Below, one piece after another: positions 37,807 through 52,200 of a stretch of DNA of 64,000 nt. Origin of the DNA: Zerene cesonia. Its lineage: Eukaryota; Arthropoda; Insecta; Lepidoptera; Pieridae. How positions within the stretch are numbered: the stretch's first letter is position 1; every line of letters begins with the position of its first letter. The notes under the pieces were generated by a model. It worked only from the letters and a program-made list of their open reading frames with translations, did not search any database and was not told where the DNA came from. The stretch lies in assembly GCF_012273895.1 (NCBI RefSeq), contig NC_052114.1, positions 3,410,001 to 3,474,000 of the forward strand, read 5' to 3'. Position numbers and translations under genes: made by a program.

Positions 37807-38619
37807 AGACCAGGGTCGAAGCCTTTAAAAATGGTAAAAAATGAAAAAAAATTACAGTAGCATGAAAGCCATTAGTAAAGGTGGGAAATATGATCAAAAT
37901 GAAAGGAAAAATAAATTACAGACGATCCGAGTTCGGGAAGTGGGAGGAGGTGATTTTTAAGGGAAAAAAATGTTTTATCTTGATTTCCGGCAAAACTACA
38001 AGTCCTATGGAAAAAAGTTAAATGGCAAAGTTGTAGGTAATAAAAAGATCTACAACTTTTTCACATAACCTCAAAATATAGGTGAAAATTAAAAAAAACC
38101 AAGTTTCTGGTTTTTTATTTATATCTTTTTCAAAAATTTTTTTTTTTTCTACGAAATTTGGTGAAAACTTACCTTATTATGTCCCCAAATACACTGTAAT
38201 TTATTTGATTAAAAATATTTATTTTTTCGCCTTATTTTAACTTTATATCAAAAATGTACCCTAATTTTCAATCGAAAATTCTGACGTCAAAATATCAGCT
38301 TTTTTCAAAAAATTTAGCGGCTTTTTGTTCGTTGAAATATCTACTTTCTGATGGTGTAAAAAAATATACATTACCATAGGAAATGTTCTCAGAAAGGTTT
38401 ATCGAATCTAACGATGAAGAAATGCCTTCAAAGAGACAAAAACTAATGAATAACTGATTAAAATTTCAGATAAGGTATTTATAAACAACAACATTAACGT
38501 TTTTTGATAAATTTGTTTTATATTATTATGTAATTTTTTGATCATATTTCCCACCTTTTCTAATGGGTTTCATCCTACTGTAATTTTTTTTTGGTTTCAA
38601 AAATTATCGGCCCTGGTCT
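37807..38619. mobile_element. Non-autonomous TIR element (~813 bp)
   Basis: Ends are 'AGACCAGGG' and 'CCCTGGTCT'. The left ~90 bp ('ATTACAGTAGCATGAAAGCC', 'GGTGGGAAATATGATCAAAA') matches the reverse complement of the right end ('TTTTGATCATATTTCCCACC' in + orientation) with a few mismatches. A TA dinucleotide lies just outside 'GACCAGGG' at each end, so a TA target site as in Tc1/mariner-type elements is possible. The interior is AT-rich with no ORF, so it is a MITE or a deletion derivative. Confidence 0.75.
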
Positions 38620-40260
38620 AAAGTCCTTGATAGTGTAAAAGAAGTAACTAAGCTTTTAATATAGGTAACGGAACCCTTAGTGACCCCACCTTTAAATTTC
38701 AATCTTTTATTATGCCATTGTTATAAATACAATATAAAACCAGCTTTATCCTGAAATCGATCTATTTCTGTACCCAAATGTGTCAATATTGGTAAGTATT
38801 AAGATTATTACAGACACGTATATTCTAGCATATAATATGTTCATGACATTAATTACAACCAGGTAAGCCAAATTCTGATATAGTTAACAGTAAAATCTAA
38901 TGAGATATGTTTCTTTGTAGTAAGAATAACTTAAACCATGTCAAGTTTCATTTGAACCGTATTTACTTGTATTTGTGTAGGTAAAGAGAATTTGAAAGGC
39001 CTGTGTTTGAGTTCCTGTGAAGTCCGATGAATATGGGATGGAACCTGCATTTCGTTCTGGAAACCAAAATACCTTCTTCCCTGGTGCACTTATATAGCAC
39101 TCCGGGATTGCCTTTATATACAACGGTGAAAAAACTTTTGAAATCGGCCCAGTACTTTCCGAGATTTATGGGTTCAAACAAACAAACTTTCGCTTTATAT
39201 TATCAGCATAGATATATCGTTAAAAGGGCGAGTACTAAAACACCTTTACGGAGTAAAGCATTTTCGCATTACCTAATTTTAAATCAAATTTCGCTAGAAA
39301 TATATATTTATATCGTGTTTGTAAAAATTATAATAATAATTTCAGCGACCTTGATATTTTTTCTGAAAGCTTAAAAACTTACAAAAACAATTAATTGTAA
39401 TTGTGATTTTTAAATTTAAACTGTACTCATGCATGTGATTTCTATGTTTTTTTTTGTAACCTTTATATTCCGTATGCGACTGAATATGTCTTTATATTTA
39501 AAGTATTTAATTTTTTAGTAGAAACTTTGCGTGAAAAATGTGTATGGTACATGTCTATAATCTATAAGAATAATTGTATTGTTTGTTTCCCAAAGATAAA
39601 TAAATAAATAAATAAAATATTCAATTGTCATACTAAAGCTTTAAAAATATAGTGCTTTCAGGAAGTTTATAGATATATTGCTGTTATGTGTAATCGGATG
39701 TGAATCTCACAACATCCTTATGATGATCAATTAATTCTTAACAGCTATTTCTTCGCGGGTTGGTAGAAATCTTATTCATATAATACAATGAACGAACACA
39801 AATGCACCATATTTTTAATTCTCCGATAATTGTAAAAGGTTTCAGGAGCGCGGAATATAAATCGTATCATTTCTTATTTGTTTCTTGATGAATCAATAAC
39901 ATGAAAAGCCATAGAATCTAACATCATTTTATTATTTTTATTCAGTAAAAAAACTCATAGGAGCAGTCGATCCCATAATATAATAATTTGTATTTTCGCT
40001 TAATAAAATAAATATCGTTTACAGTCAATTTTGCACAAATAAAACAAATGCGTATTTACGTTGAAAGCGTAATATATTTTCATGATTATCATTTTGAGCA
40101 AAATAATTCCTTAAGAATTCACTACTACTTTAGCTTAACATAAATATGGAATAACTGTATATAAAATCTACAATGGAAATGTATAACGCTCAGGTATCTA
40201 AAGTTTAAACGATATCAATTAACTATGATGTATAGCCTCATATCTACGACGAAATACATT
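38620..40260. other. Intergenic DNA with an interspersed repeat and a (TAAA)n tail
   Basis: About 39040-39213 is a repeat fragment ('TTGAAATCGGCCCAGTACTT', ending near 'TATATTATCAGCATAGATA') with the plan of the intronic repeats elsewhere in this window. Near 39595-39620 a (TAAA)n run suggests the 3' tail of a LINE. The SMSr 3' UTR enters from the right. AATAAA on the - strand at 39928-39933 is a candidate poly(A) signal ~330 bp past its stop. Confidence 0.5.
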
Positions 40261-43200
40261 TTATATTGTCTTCTTCATGACGGGCGAGGGCGGGTTGCTG
40301 AAGTCTCGGCGGAAGGATTCGCTCAGCTCGCCGATGTTCCTGTGCAGAGGCTCGGCGTCCGCGAGCTCGTCCAGCAGGCAAGCTTGCACGTTCTTGTCGA
40401 GGGTGACGAGGCGTTGTCGCGAGTTTTTGAATTCTTCTACGAGGCTGAGATTCCTCTTGATACCGTCGACGAGTTTGACCACGGAGTACTCGCCCATGGC
40501 GGCGCCCTCCTGCAGCTTGGTGCCCGCGATCTTGGCCATCGACGACGTCTTCACGTCGGTCACCAGCTGTATCAGCCACTGCCACAAGTTGTTCAATATC
40601 GTCGTGGGCCCTTCGTACTCGTTGGGCACAGTGCCGTCCACCTCGGATTCGAAAAATGACAGCAGTGGAAACCAAATTCTGGTCCTGGAATATAAAGTTG
40701 TTTTGCGTTAGCTGCAGATTCGATAGTGTGCATTCGTACTAAACATATTAACTCTTCATTATATATACGCACACTAATGGAGCACGGATGTTCTTTAGTA
40801 GAAATAATGTGATTTCAATTCTTTGTTATTAGTCACATATAATGAAAACATTCATACGATAGAGTGATATTTACATATTATGTATGAAGCATTTTTGCTA
40901 CACAAGAACTAGTTCGAAATTCTTGCTTTTTTATTTTGATGTAATTTGATAAAATTTCTGTCATCAACGCGGCGCCAGCTTTGTTGTTCGATGCATGAAA
41001 TGTTTGTATGGAAATTGATTTGGCTTTTTGCCATAAAAAACTTATCTTTCAGCTCAAAATTATTTCACAAAACTGGTAAGGTTATGCAACACAATTACTT
41101 ACAACGTGGTATCGTGTTACCTTCATATAAAATCAAGACAGTATATAGATATGATCAAAAAAATATTTTTATTTATTTAATTATATCGTATATATCTATT
41201 ACAAGAATACTTACAAGTAAATTTTTTTAAAAAATTACTAAAAATTAATTGAGTCTCAGAGTATAGAGTCACACGTCAATGCAAGCATCATAACTTCTTT
41301 CGATTAATAATAAAAGGATACTTGAACGCAACGTAATTGTAAGACGTGCGCAAAAATAGTTCTTTCGCTCCAATGTACATCAAAGACAATGTCTAGTGTC
41401 TACAATATAATATGCGACAGTATTTTAAATAAAATTAAGAAATACATTTTCAATAATAAGACCGATTCTTGGTATTGGTATTGGACTATCGATGGCTTGG
41501 TAACGCTGACTTTGCATACCCGCTACCGCTACTCGCTTTATTTTATAGCATTGCGATAACACAATAAAACGTCATTTTCTTAAAAATCATTACACTTTTC
41601 ATCATAACAAGACCTTACAGTATACTAAATATAACACGTGTCCCGGCAACCACGGGATTGAACCGTATTTTATTGTTTCATGTGTGCAATAAAGCATTTC
41701 ATTTCAATCGTGGAAAGAAAACAAAATAAAGCGTCCAAGGACGAGGCGTTGTTAGGTAAAGATGTAGTATTGTAAAGAATTTCAGTGAAGAGTGGCTTTT
41801 GAGTTAAATCCTTACAAATAACCAAATTATCAAATCATTCCAATTAAAAGTATAGCAAAGGCGAAAAATTTTAATCCTCACAAAAATCACTTTCGGTTCA
41901 TAATTATCACCTGCATGAATCACAGCTTGAGTACCTAAAGTTGGCACAACTAACCTTTCATACCTCCCATACACATACACACACATACCTGGAGGAGTCG
42001 CTCTGCATAAGCGCCTGATTGTTGGACAGCGTGTGGTAGTACAGGAACAGCCGCGACGTGATGTAGAACGCGATGAACACATCGATCGAGTAGTGCTCGT
42101 GCGCCGCCAGTATGAAGAATATACCGAACATGTTCATCACCCAAGTCAGTATGTGCAGCAGGTACAGGCTGCGAGATGTATCTGGAAAAAAAATAAGATT
42201 TTTTTTATCCCACGTTCTCGAAACCAAAGATCTTTTTAGCGTATTGTTTTAAAGGTTATTGTGCTTTTATGTTTTTTGCTTCTAGAGGATGTATATGCAC
42301 AATTTACTGAGGCATAGATCTACTTTGGGGTAGAGTTATTATCAAACCTTTTTTTGCCTGCTTTTTGAGAATATGATTAAGTATAATGGTTACCTAACCC
42401 CTCATGGGAGGCCCGAATCCTCGCAACGGAAACATATATTATGATGATAATGGCTTAGTTATGTATTAGTATCATTTTAGTGATGGAATTGAATTAATTT
42501 CACGATTGTGATGGAATTGAATTAATTTCTTTTAGATGTAAAAAAGAATTGTGTAATATTATGACATTCAAAAGTTTTTGTCTTTTTGTTTATAAAAGGT
42601 CATCCAATACCTGTTACATTAATGCATATCTAGATTAGATACCTGTGTACATATTATGTAATGTTAATAAATGTGATAGATTTATAAAATAAAAAAAAAT
42701 ATGTAGAATTGAGGACAATCCGAAAAAAAATTGTTCGCTAGAGTTGTTTGGAAAAGTAACATGTAAGCGAAGGATTATAAACTCCGAAAACTGAACAATT
42801 TTCTTACCTGGTAAGCACAAAGCACAAGATGACAGGTAGTTTCGAAGAATCAGAATGCCGACGTTCGATGCCACTTTTTAGAATTTTTCTTAATAGAGCC
42901 TGACATTTTAATGTACACATAGTAACAATCACTGTTATTAACAAATTTAATTTTCTGTCAAATGTAAGTTTGTATGTATGTACAAAAGCTAGAACGGCAC
43001 ACTCACGTGAGTAAGCTACGTTACGTGCGCATGCTTAGAAATAATAAAATATGGGATGAATGATGGTTCTTGATAAGTGTACGAAATTTGAATGAAATCT
43101 GCATGTTTAAAGTGAGAAATAAGGTGTNNNNNNNNNNNNNNNNNNNNNNNNNNNNNNNNNNNNNNNNNNNNNNNNNNNNNNNNNNNNNNNNNNNNNNNNN

Positions 43201-46200
43201 NNNNNNNNNNNNNNNNNNNNNNNNNNNNNNNNNNNNNNNNNNNNNNNNNNNNNNNNNNNNNNNNNNNNNNNNNNNNNNNNNNNNNNNNNNNNNNNNNNNN
43301 NNNNNNNNNNNNNNNNNNNNNNNNNNNNNNNNNNNNNNNNNNNNNNNNNNNNNNNNNNNNNNNNNNNNNNNNNNNNNNNNNNNNNNNNNNNNNNNNNNNN
43401 NNNNNNNNNNNNNNNNNNNNNNNNNNNNNNNNNNNNNNNNNNNNNNNNNNNNNNNNNNNNNNNNNNNNNNNNNNNNNNNNNNNNNNNNNNNNNNNNNNNN
43501 NNNNNNNNNNNNNNNNNNNNNNNNNNNNNNNNNNNNNNNNNNNNNNNNNNNNNNNNNNNNNNNNNNNNNNNNNNNNNNNNNNNNNNNNNNNNNNNNNNNN
43601 NNNNNNNNNNNNNNNNNNNNNNNNNNNNNNNNNNNNNNNNNNNNNNNNNNNNNNNNNNNNNNNNNNNNNNNNNNNNNNNNNNNNNNNNNNNNNNNNNNNN
43701 NNNNNNNNNNNNNNNNNNNNNNNNNNNNNNNNNNNNNNNNNNNNNNNNNNNNNNNNNNNNNNNNNNNNNNNNNNNNNNNNNNNNNNNNNNNNNNNNNNNN
43801 NNNNNNNNNNNNNNNNNNNNNNNNNNNNNNNNNNNNNNNNNNNNNNNNNNNNNNNNNNNNNNNNNNNNNNNNNNNNNNNNNNNNNNNNNNNNNNNNNNNN
43901 NNNNNNNNNNNNNNNNNNNNNNNNNNNNNNNNNNNNNNNNNNNNNNNNNNNNNNNNNNNNNNNNNNNNNNNNNNNNNNNNNNNNNNNNNNNNNNNNNNNN
44001 NNNNNNNNNNNNNNNNNNNNNNNNNNNNNNNNNNNNNNNNNNNNNNNNNNNNNNNNNNNNNNNNNNNNNNNNNNNNNNNNNNNNNNNNNNNNNNNNNNNN
44101 NNNNNNNNNNNNNNNNNNNNNNNNNNNGTGGGAGAAAAACGGGTGTGAGTTACATACATACATACAAACATACAAGTGAAGCTAATAAAAGCGTGTTAAA
44201 AAGGGGCGATTTAATAAAAATCTAATTATACTATAAACATTATTCACTATTAAATCAGGAAAAAAAAACAATGAGAATGATATAAGTATGACTTGACGAT
44301 TAGTCGTCAAAGGATATGTTTAGATGTCTCTTTGTAATTTTTTCGATCGTATAAAATATGTAGCGTTATGTTTTCAACCCAAATTTCTTTAGTTTAGTTA
44401 GTCATTTTTCGAATAAGGATATATCCTGAAGCATATCATACACAGTCACAGTACACATCTTTAATTTTTTAGGGAACCTAAATTGAGGACGTAAATTTTA
44501 CAAACTAATTGAAATGATTTAATTTTCTTATTAACATTTTGATCATATAAACAAGTGTGTGAAATGATAACATTTCCAAGGACAGAGTCGAGGGCAGAAA
44601 TAATTGAAATTTCCGTTTTGTCAGGATTCATACGACTGTACGATTCATCGATTCATTCTGCTTTGTACTCGAGTCTTCTAGTAACAATATCAATGGCTAG
44701 TGATCCAGTGGTCAGTTGATCATTCAATGGCATACCATATGCTTTTATGCCTATTGTGTGTTATTTTGAATTAGGCTTTGCGTGTTATTTTCGACTGTCT
44801 GGTATATCGATGATGAACTCATTTGCTTTATTTAGGTACTACTTTACGAAAACAAAAAAAACTACCCTGTCAAGTTCTTCAGTTTTTTTTCTCAAGCAAT
44901 AAAGTTCTTTATAAGAATTCAAATATAAAAAGATACTATACCTTGCTAATATTTTACAAATAAAACAGGCGATTGGAGCAATTTTATTATATTATTTTCT
45001 TATCGGTATTATATGTACACAGTTCATATGTTTTTTAGAAAGTTCCGAGTAACTAGTAACTATTATTGATAACATACATTAAAAATGAAATGAACGAGTT
45101 AATATTTATTCTATTGCAATTCATTAATGAGCTAAAATAATGTAACCTTTACATTATAATGTAATCGTATTGACTTTAAAATAAAGAGTATTAAATACGA
45201 CGAACTTTAAATTCTTGGATATTCCGGTTACCTCACGTTTTCCTTCACCGTTTTTAACATTGGTCTAGAACTCCTGACTTGTCGATTTTAACTCCGTGGT
45301 CCTCACCACTGCGACTCCATATTATTATAATACGAATATTAATTTTAATTTGTAGGTACATTTAGTAGACTAAATTAAAATAAATAGTAAACAATATTAC
45401 TGTCGTTTACTTGTTTTGACATTATTTACATTATCAACATTTTGAGACGCATATTATTTCATTTATTATTCTGAAACGCAATGAGTGCGTAATAAATTTA
45501 AATGTTTATGCGAGAACCGATTTGTAGATATGAAATGGAAAATATTAATTTGTCAAAGCATTCAATGTGTCGATTAAGATGTCGAGCCGACACATATACG
45601 CTAATATACACTTATGTTGCGTAAACATACAGCATTCACTTCCTTGGACGCAAAACAAAAATAGCATAGTATTTTCTTGTGTTTGGTTTCACGCGAGTAT
45701 TATACATTTAGAAATTAAAAACTTTTGTATGACCTTCAAGACATATAACATCTCAGTCTCCCCGTGACCACGCTCGCTGTAAAGTGTTCGAAACGTCGGG
45801 TTAATAATATAATGAATAAATCGCGTTTAAAATCCGTTGAAAAGTTTTTAATTTCTAAAAAATAGCATAGATTTAAATATTTATGGTACCAGTTCAACAA
45901 TAATAACAATTATATTATTGCGTGTTTTGCAGATACGGAAATGTACTCATTTAAGAAAATATATCTTTATTTCTATCTCATTCTAACAGATTATTATCAG
46001 GACACGAGTCAAAGTTTAATTGACTCTCCTACGATATACTCTACAGTGGTAAATAGGAGCTTCAGCAGATTTGCATAATTAAATAGCCTGTATTCCAATA
46101 TTCAGTCCAATTTTATCTTCACTAATGTACTAAAGAAAAAGCAACAAGCGTCTTCGCTTTAAAATTTACTGATTATTATATTGATAGGAGTATCATAGTT

Positions 46201-49200
46201 GCTGTATTATACATGTAAATAGCATTCAAAACAACGTGTTCAACCTGTTGTCTACCTATAAACGGTAGAATATTTCGTATCACTTGAGTGAAAAATAAAA
46301 CTGTAATCTAATTCAATTCTTGTAAAATTGATGACTGTTAAACTTTTAAAGTGCGAAACAATGATCGGTAATATCAGTTAGTTACTAGATAACATTGTTA
46401 TGGTATCGGAACGTTAAAAGATACACCTACTTTGCGGTATGAAAGACAAAAAGAAGGGCGAATTATTTTGTTACTTTTATATTGAAGAATTTACTCACTA
46501 TTGAGAACTCGTTTTACAATTGTAGATTTGCGGTCAATAAAGAGGTTTGGTTGTGCGCAATTTGCAGAAATGTAGGTCGAATTACGCCGTACAAAATATT
46601 TATGACCTTGAGTTACTTCCTCGTCGCTCTTAAAAATATTGAATGAATTGATGAATGTCGATTTTTGAATTATGTCAAAGTTAGATTAATTTTAAGAAAA
46701 TTAATATACTTTTCTATTTTAATTCTGTGCGTCTTAAGTTTTTATACTTTAAATTTTCAATTTAATTCTATGACAAGACGCGAAAAAAAAATCAATGAAA
46801 AAATATTTTGTTCACTGTATGCAATAATTAATACAATTAATACAAAAACTGCGACATTTGCTTTTAAAAAATTATTGGCATATTCTTTAATGTAAACAAA
46901 AGCTTAGTATATAGCGAAATAGCACTGATGCCCCGCTTAATGGTGTGACCACCACCGCAGATGGACATTTACATTTTGCAAAAAACTTACGCCTCTGTGA
47001 ATGGATTGCCAGTTGTAAAGGACAAGGAATAAGAATGGATTAATGACGGTAATATGGGACAAGACCAAGAATAGTGAGAAAAGGGATTTGGATAAATTTT
47101 ATTGGCAATATATTTCTGATAGAAGTAATACCAATGTATTTGTACCGATCGAATCCTATCGAGTTTGTTCGTTAAAGACAATTTTTGCGACTTAACTTTA
47201 TGAAAGAGAACATTTCTTTATCAAACACATATTAACCGGTTGCCCTTATCAATTCAGCGTAAATGATCAAATCAAAATGGCGTCTGAAAGAACATACTAG
47301 AAGTATAATCACAACTGAAAATTAAATCAAAAAATTTAAGCAAAAAGTATATTATTTTACATCTTATCTTTCTACGTAAATTAATTAAAAATTCATCGCC
47401 AATTGCGTAAAACCCAAGAGCGTCTCGTCCATTTCGGCTAAAACTTTTTTAAGGATTTTTCTAAGGCACAAGAAAGGTTCTTATGGAGAACAGAACCACG
47501 AGTAAAGCCGTTTTCTGAATTTAGAAACAGTTAAACAGTTCACTTACTGGCTAGCTATAGCTATAGCTGGATACATCAAGGTTATAAATTTATTAGATTA
47601 GATCCGGCCGCCCACTTTTAAGGAAAATCATTTCTTTTCCAATTCCCCTTAATATCCTATATTTAGGATTATGTTTACGTTACCTACCTACCTGCTATAA
47701 TAAAAAAAACTGACAGTTGTTCTAGCGTGTTTGAGTATCAAATATCGAAGTCTGTTTAGATAAACATCTTTTCGAATTTATACTAGGTACTGAGTGTATT
47801 TCGATGTAGTTCAGAGATGACAGATTCTAATATGAATATAGCCTAGCTCAGGCAATATTGAGAATCTAGGCCTTTTGAGAATAGAAATCAACCTGGGAAA
47901 GGCCATAAGATACTTTTTATCGCGAGAAAAAGGGTAGAAGGGGTTGAAATACGATGAAAGTTCGTTATTGTCAAATTCCACGCGGGCGAAGCACCGGGCG
48001 CAAAGCTAGTAAAATATAAAACGGGAAAGATATCAAACGCCGTCTTTAGGTTAAGTTTTTATTCTTATATTATAATATACCAGCTTTCCGCCCCGCGGTT
48101 TCACCCGCGTAAGTCCGTATCTATAGGATTATCGGGAAAAAAGTTGCCAATAGGTTATTCCAGTTGTCTAGCTGTCTACGTACGAAATTTCATTGCATTT
48201 GGTTCAGTAGTTTTTGCGTGAAAGAGCAACAAAAGCACACATCCTTACAAACTTTCGCATTTATAATATTAGTAGGATTAAATATACTGTCAAATTAAAA
48301 ACTATATCACAAAAGACAAAATAAAAAGTGCCGATAAAATTATGCCAATAAATAAAAACATCTTTATCTTGTTTTATTGCATTTAGCGATATTAGGTTTC
48401 CGGGTATGATTCATAATTTTACAATGTTTCGCATTTTAGTGATATTGTATTTCAAATCAATAGATAAAAATACTGTGTTTTTTTATTCAGGTGCATGTAA
48501 TACAAATTAGTCCATTTAAGTATAAAAATTAAAAACAAACATTTACAAGCTAAATCGTAAAAGTTTCTAGTGTCAACTGTATATCAGAGGCAAATTAAAA
48601 CTGGTCCGCTAATTTGAACTAAATAAATTAATAACTAGTTGCAGAGAAGACTTTGTTCTTTCATATGGTATTCTTGTTAATGTGACCACGCAATAACCAA
48701 GTACGCATATGATCGTGTTCGCTGCAGACAAATATGGATTGGCCTAATGATACAGTTGTTGCATTCCGTCTATTGAAGTTTCTGTGACTCAATGTCGCGT
48801 CTGTTAATTCAATCTGACATTCCACCGAACTAATATAATTGAATCGTTTTCTAAGCTGAAGCAACACGTACTTTATAGTAGCTGTACCGTGCGGTTTCAT
48901 TTCAAGAATTTCTATAGTATATTCTTTAGATTTGGGTACATAAGCCATATCAATGTCAAGTATCATCTAAAAGCGTTCAGTAGAGGGATCCACACATTGG
49001 CACAAACTTTCGTGTTAATAATATTAGTATGATCCTATATTTGGAACATGTATAATCAACTTTGTTAAAAGTCTAAAATATCTAAAATACAAAAAAAATC
49101 AACGGAATCATGTATCGCATCTTAAATCTACAGCCAAACTATACAACAAGAACACAAAGCATACACATCACTGTAAACGTTACTTACATTCAGTGATGAA

Positions 49201-52200
49201 GAAGTTAAGCAGCGTGAGCGCCACCGTGTGCCCGGAGAACATGTAGTCCCCGCACGTGCGCACGCCGCGCACGGACATGCCGGCGCCGCTCCAGATGTCG
49301 TAGGCCTGCCGCAACCGCCGGCCCCACACCGTGAGGTCGTCCGCCGGCGGGTAGAACCGCGGCTCGCACTTCAGGTGCGACCCAGGCACCGACAGCGACG
49401 TGATCAACATCGTGAAACATCGCAGCAGGAACACCGTTCCCGCCAACGCGAAGAATCGCCGCAATATTATGAACCTACGAATATGAACTAAACTGAAACT
49501 ACAGGCGGATTATTGGCACCATGTACAGTCCTGGCAGGTAACTGGGCCTGATTTTGGCGTTAAGGGTAATTTCAATTAAAAATTAAATGCATCTGGTCAC
49601 TTATATTTCTTGAAAATTCTATGATTTTTGCCATAATTTACAATTAATCATATTTGTTTAGAAGAACGTTAAAAAATGGGAGAGGTTTTCGTGAAAAATG
49701 GCTTGTGCGCATCTAATGTTTCTTGCCAAATTCAATGTACATACAATGCCTGACCCGGTCAAATCTTCATATTACGCTGCCCTTACCTAAAGGTTACGAT
49801 TGTTGACAATGAAGGTACATGAATTTTATGTGCCATTAATTCTATAGTTAAAATACGTAGCTTTTATTACTAAGCTTAATAAACTTTCTTTATATAATCA
49901 TTGACGATAAAAGTAATAAAGATTATATATTTGTAAGGTCATAAAGCCTGCTGAAGTATTTTATAAGTTCTATGAAAATGACTTATAGTAAGATTATGCC
50001 TCTTTTTAATTTTCAAAGAAACAAGGCCATGGCTGCTTTACATAACAGCGAAAGGTGACCGAAAACGGGTTAATTGAACTAAATGACATAAAAAGCGGTG
50101 AAATGTTTTAATGCCGCTCATTACAAGGAATTGCATATTTATTTACGTAACAATATTGTTACATATAATCTTAGATTGGTTATATTTTATTTATTATTTA
50201 TTGATTAATTTTATATTTTGTTTATCGAATTTTCCAGCTAGCTAGATAAGATATTAATAAGGATACCTAATTGATTTCGAGTTTCAGTGTCGGAAAAGGT
50301 TATTCACATTGTTGTGGGTTCCGGTTACAGATTTTTTAATGAATAATATGTAGATTATTTTTGTCTTATTAAGATTGATTGTATAAATATAATTACAGAT
50401 TTCCCGATCCCAAAAATTCAGGTTTTCATTTCAACCGATTGACGGGATTCTCGAATGTGTTATTGGAACCCATCTTAGAATATGAAGCGGTTGGATGAAA
50501 AATATGTAATATAAATTGTAAGAATAAAAATTACAGCAAAGGCCTATCGATACGCGATATAGGCGATCTTAAACATTTAAAAGTAATAATAGTCAGTGTT
50601 TTAGCAATAATCTATTATTCTAATTACAAATGAAAATATATCTCGACTATATAGCTTCGTAGAAACAATGACACAAGTAATAAAGACTTGTGTTTATTGT
50701 TTGATGTGAAGTTATTATTTGTAAAAAGGACTCATTATTACGTCAGTGCTTGTTTATCTATAAAATGCTTCAATAATCCATTGTGGACAAGAATGCAAAT
50801 CAGAGTGACATAAAAATGTAAATAACAAAATCTTATCAATTAAACAAGGTTACAAAATCTGAATTGTTTTTGTTCTCAACACAAAGAAAATCAGTGATTC
50901 ATTTACAGTGCAAAGTGCAGACAACTCTGCTGTAATCAATTTATTGTCTTTCATAAAAAGATCATGAAAAGAGACAATTATTGTTTTTTAATGTATCAAG
51001 GTTTCATCATTATCGATAATTTTGAATATTACCTCAATATATGTACATAAATTGATGATTTATTTTCTCTAGAAAATAATTAACAATGGATAGTTATTCT
51101 TGTTGATAGCTGAACATTTACAGCTATAAGGTTTCTTTAAAAAATACATGAAGAGAAAGCTAAATTAGCAATTAACTGATTAACATTATTTTCTTACACT
51201 TTCTAAAATATTTTTGCTTAACATGCATTGCATTTTGACTCTGACCGCCTCTTTGGTACAGTGGTTAACATGTGAGTATAGTACCGAGGGGTCCTGAATT
51301 CGATTCCCAGTAGGGACTCACAAAAACAATGACTTGGTCTGGCACACAGAAGGTTGATCACCTTCTCGTCCATAAATAAAATCAATCATTGAAACAGGTG
51401 TGTATCATCCACCTCATACCCCACTAGGGGACACAGGACTACAGATTAGGACTAATATTTTTCAATGTTAATTTAAGATAGAAAATGTAATTTATTATAT
51501 TAACCATTTTATAAGTACAAAAGAAGGAAAAAACATGTTCATTGTTTCTTTCCAACAATGCAATTATAAAATTAAGTAATATTTAATAAATAATAATTTA
51601 AAATATTTAAAAAATTTCAAATTACTAATGCAATGGAATGGTGACATATCACTTATTTTGTTTTGTGATAAAGTAGAAGATTTTTGTGACTGTTTATTTA
51701 AGAGAAATCAATAGGAATAAATATTTCTAACAAAAACTTATAAGTTTGAATATTCATTGAAAATGATATAACATTGTGTTTACAATGTTTACATTGGAAA
51801 AAATGTAGTTCCAAAAGTAGATTAGAGTTTGATTCAATGCCAAATTATGACATTGTTTTTGTACCATCACAAAGGAAAATAATAATAAAATGATGACACA
51901 AGCAGGTGATACAGATATATAGACATAAGTGTTGTAAATACTATAATTCTTACAACAATTATACTTTCCTCAATTGTAACAAGGTAAATTAATCTTACCT
52001 GTGTTTGTGGAAGAAGAGGACAACCACCCAAATGGCCATCAGTAGAGAGCCTGTAATCTCACACATATCAAAGGCCCATGGAATATGTGGAACATTATCT
52101 AAGAAGAGATCTGGAAGCGGTGGATATTTTTTCATATCTGGAACTTTATCATGCACTATCACCATAACCACTGCTGTCACCCAAGTGACTAAAAACACAT

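Noticed and set aside
40225..40711. + strand frames of ~144 codons
   Set aside because: They are antisense shadows of the last SMSr exon, which is GC-rich and therefore open in several frames.
51243..51315. Functional tRNA gene
   Set aside because: A and B boxes are present, but there is no acceptor stem or proper 3' half, and the sequence runs into a SINE body.
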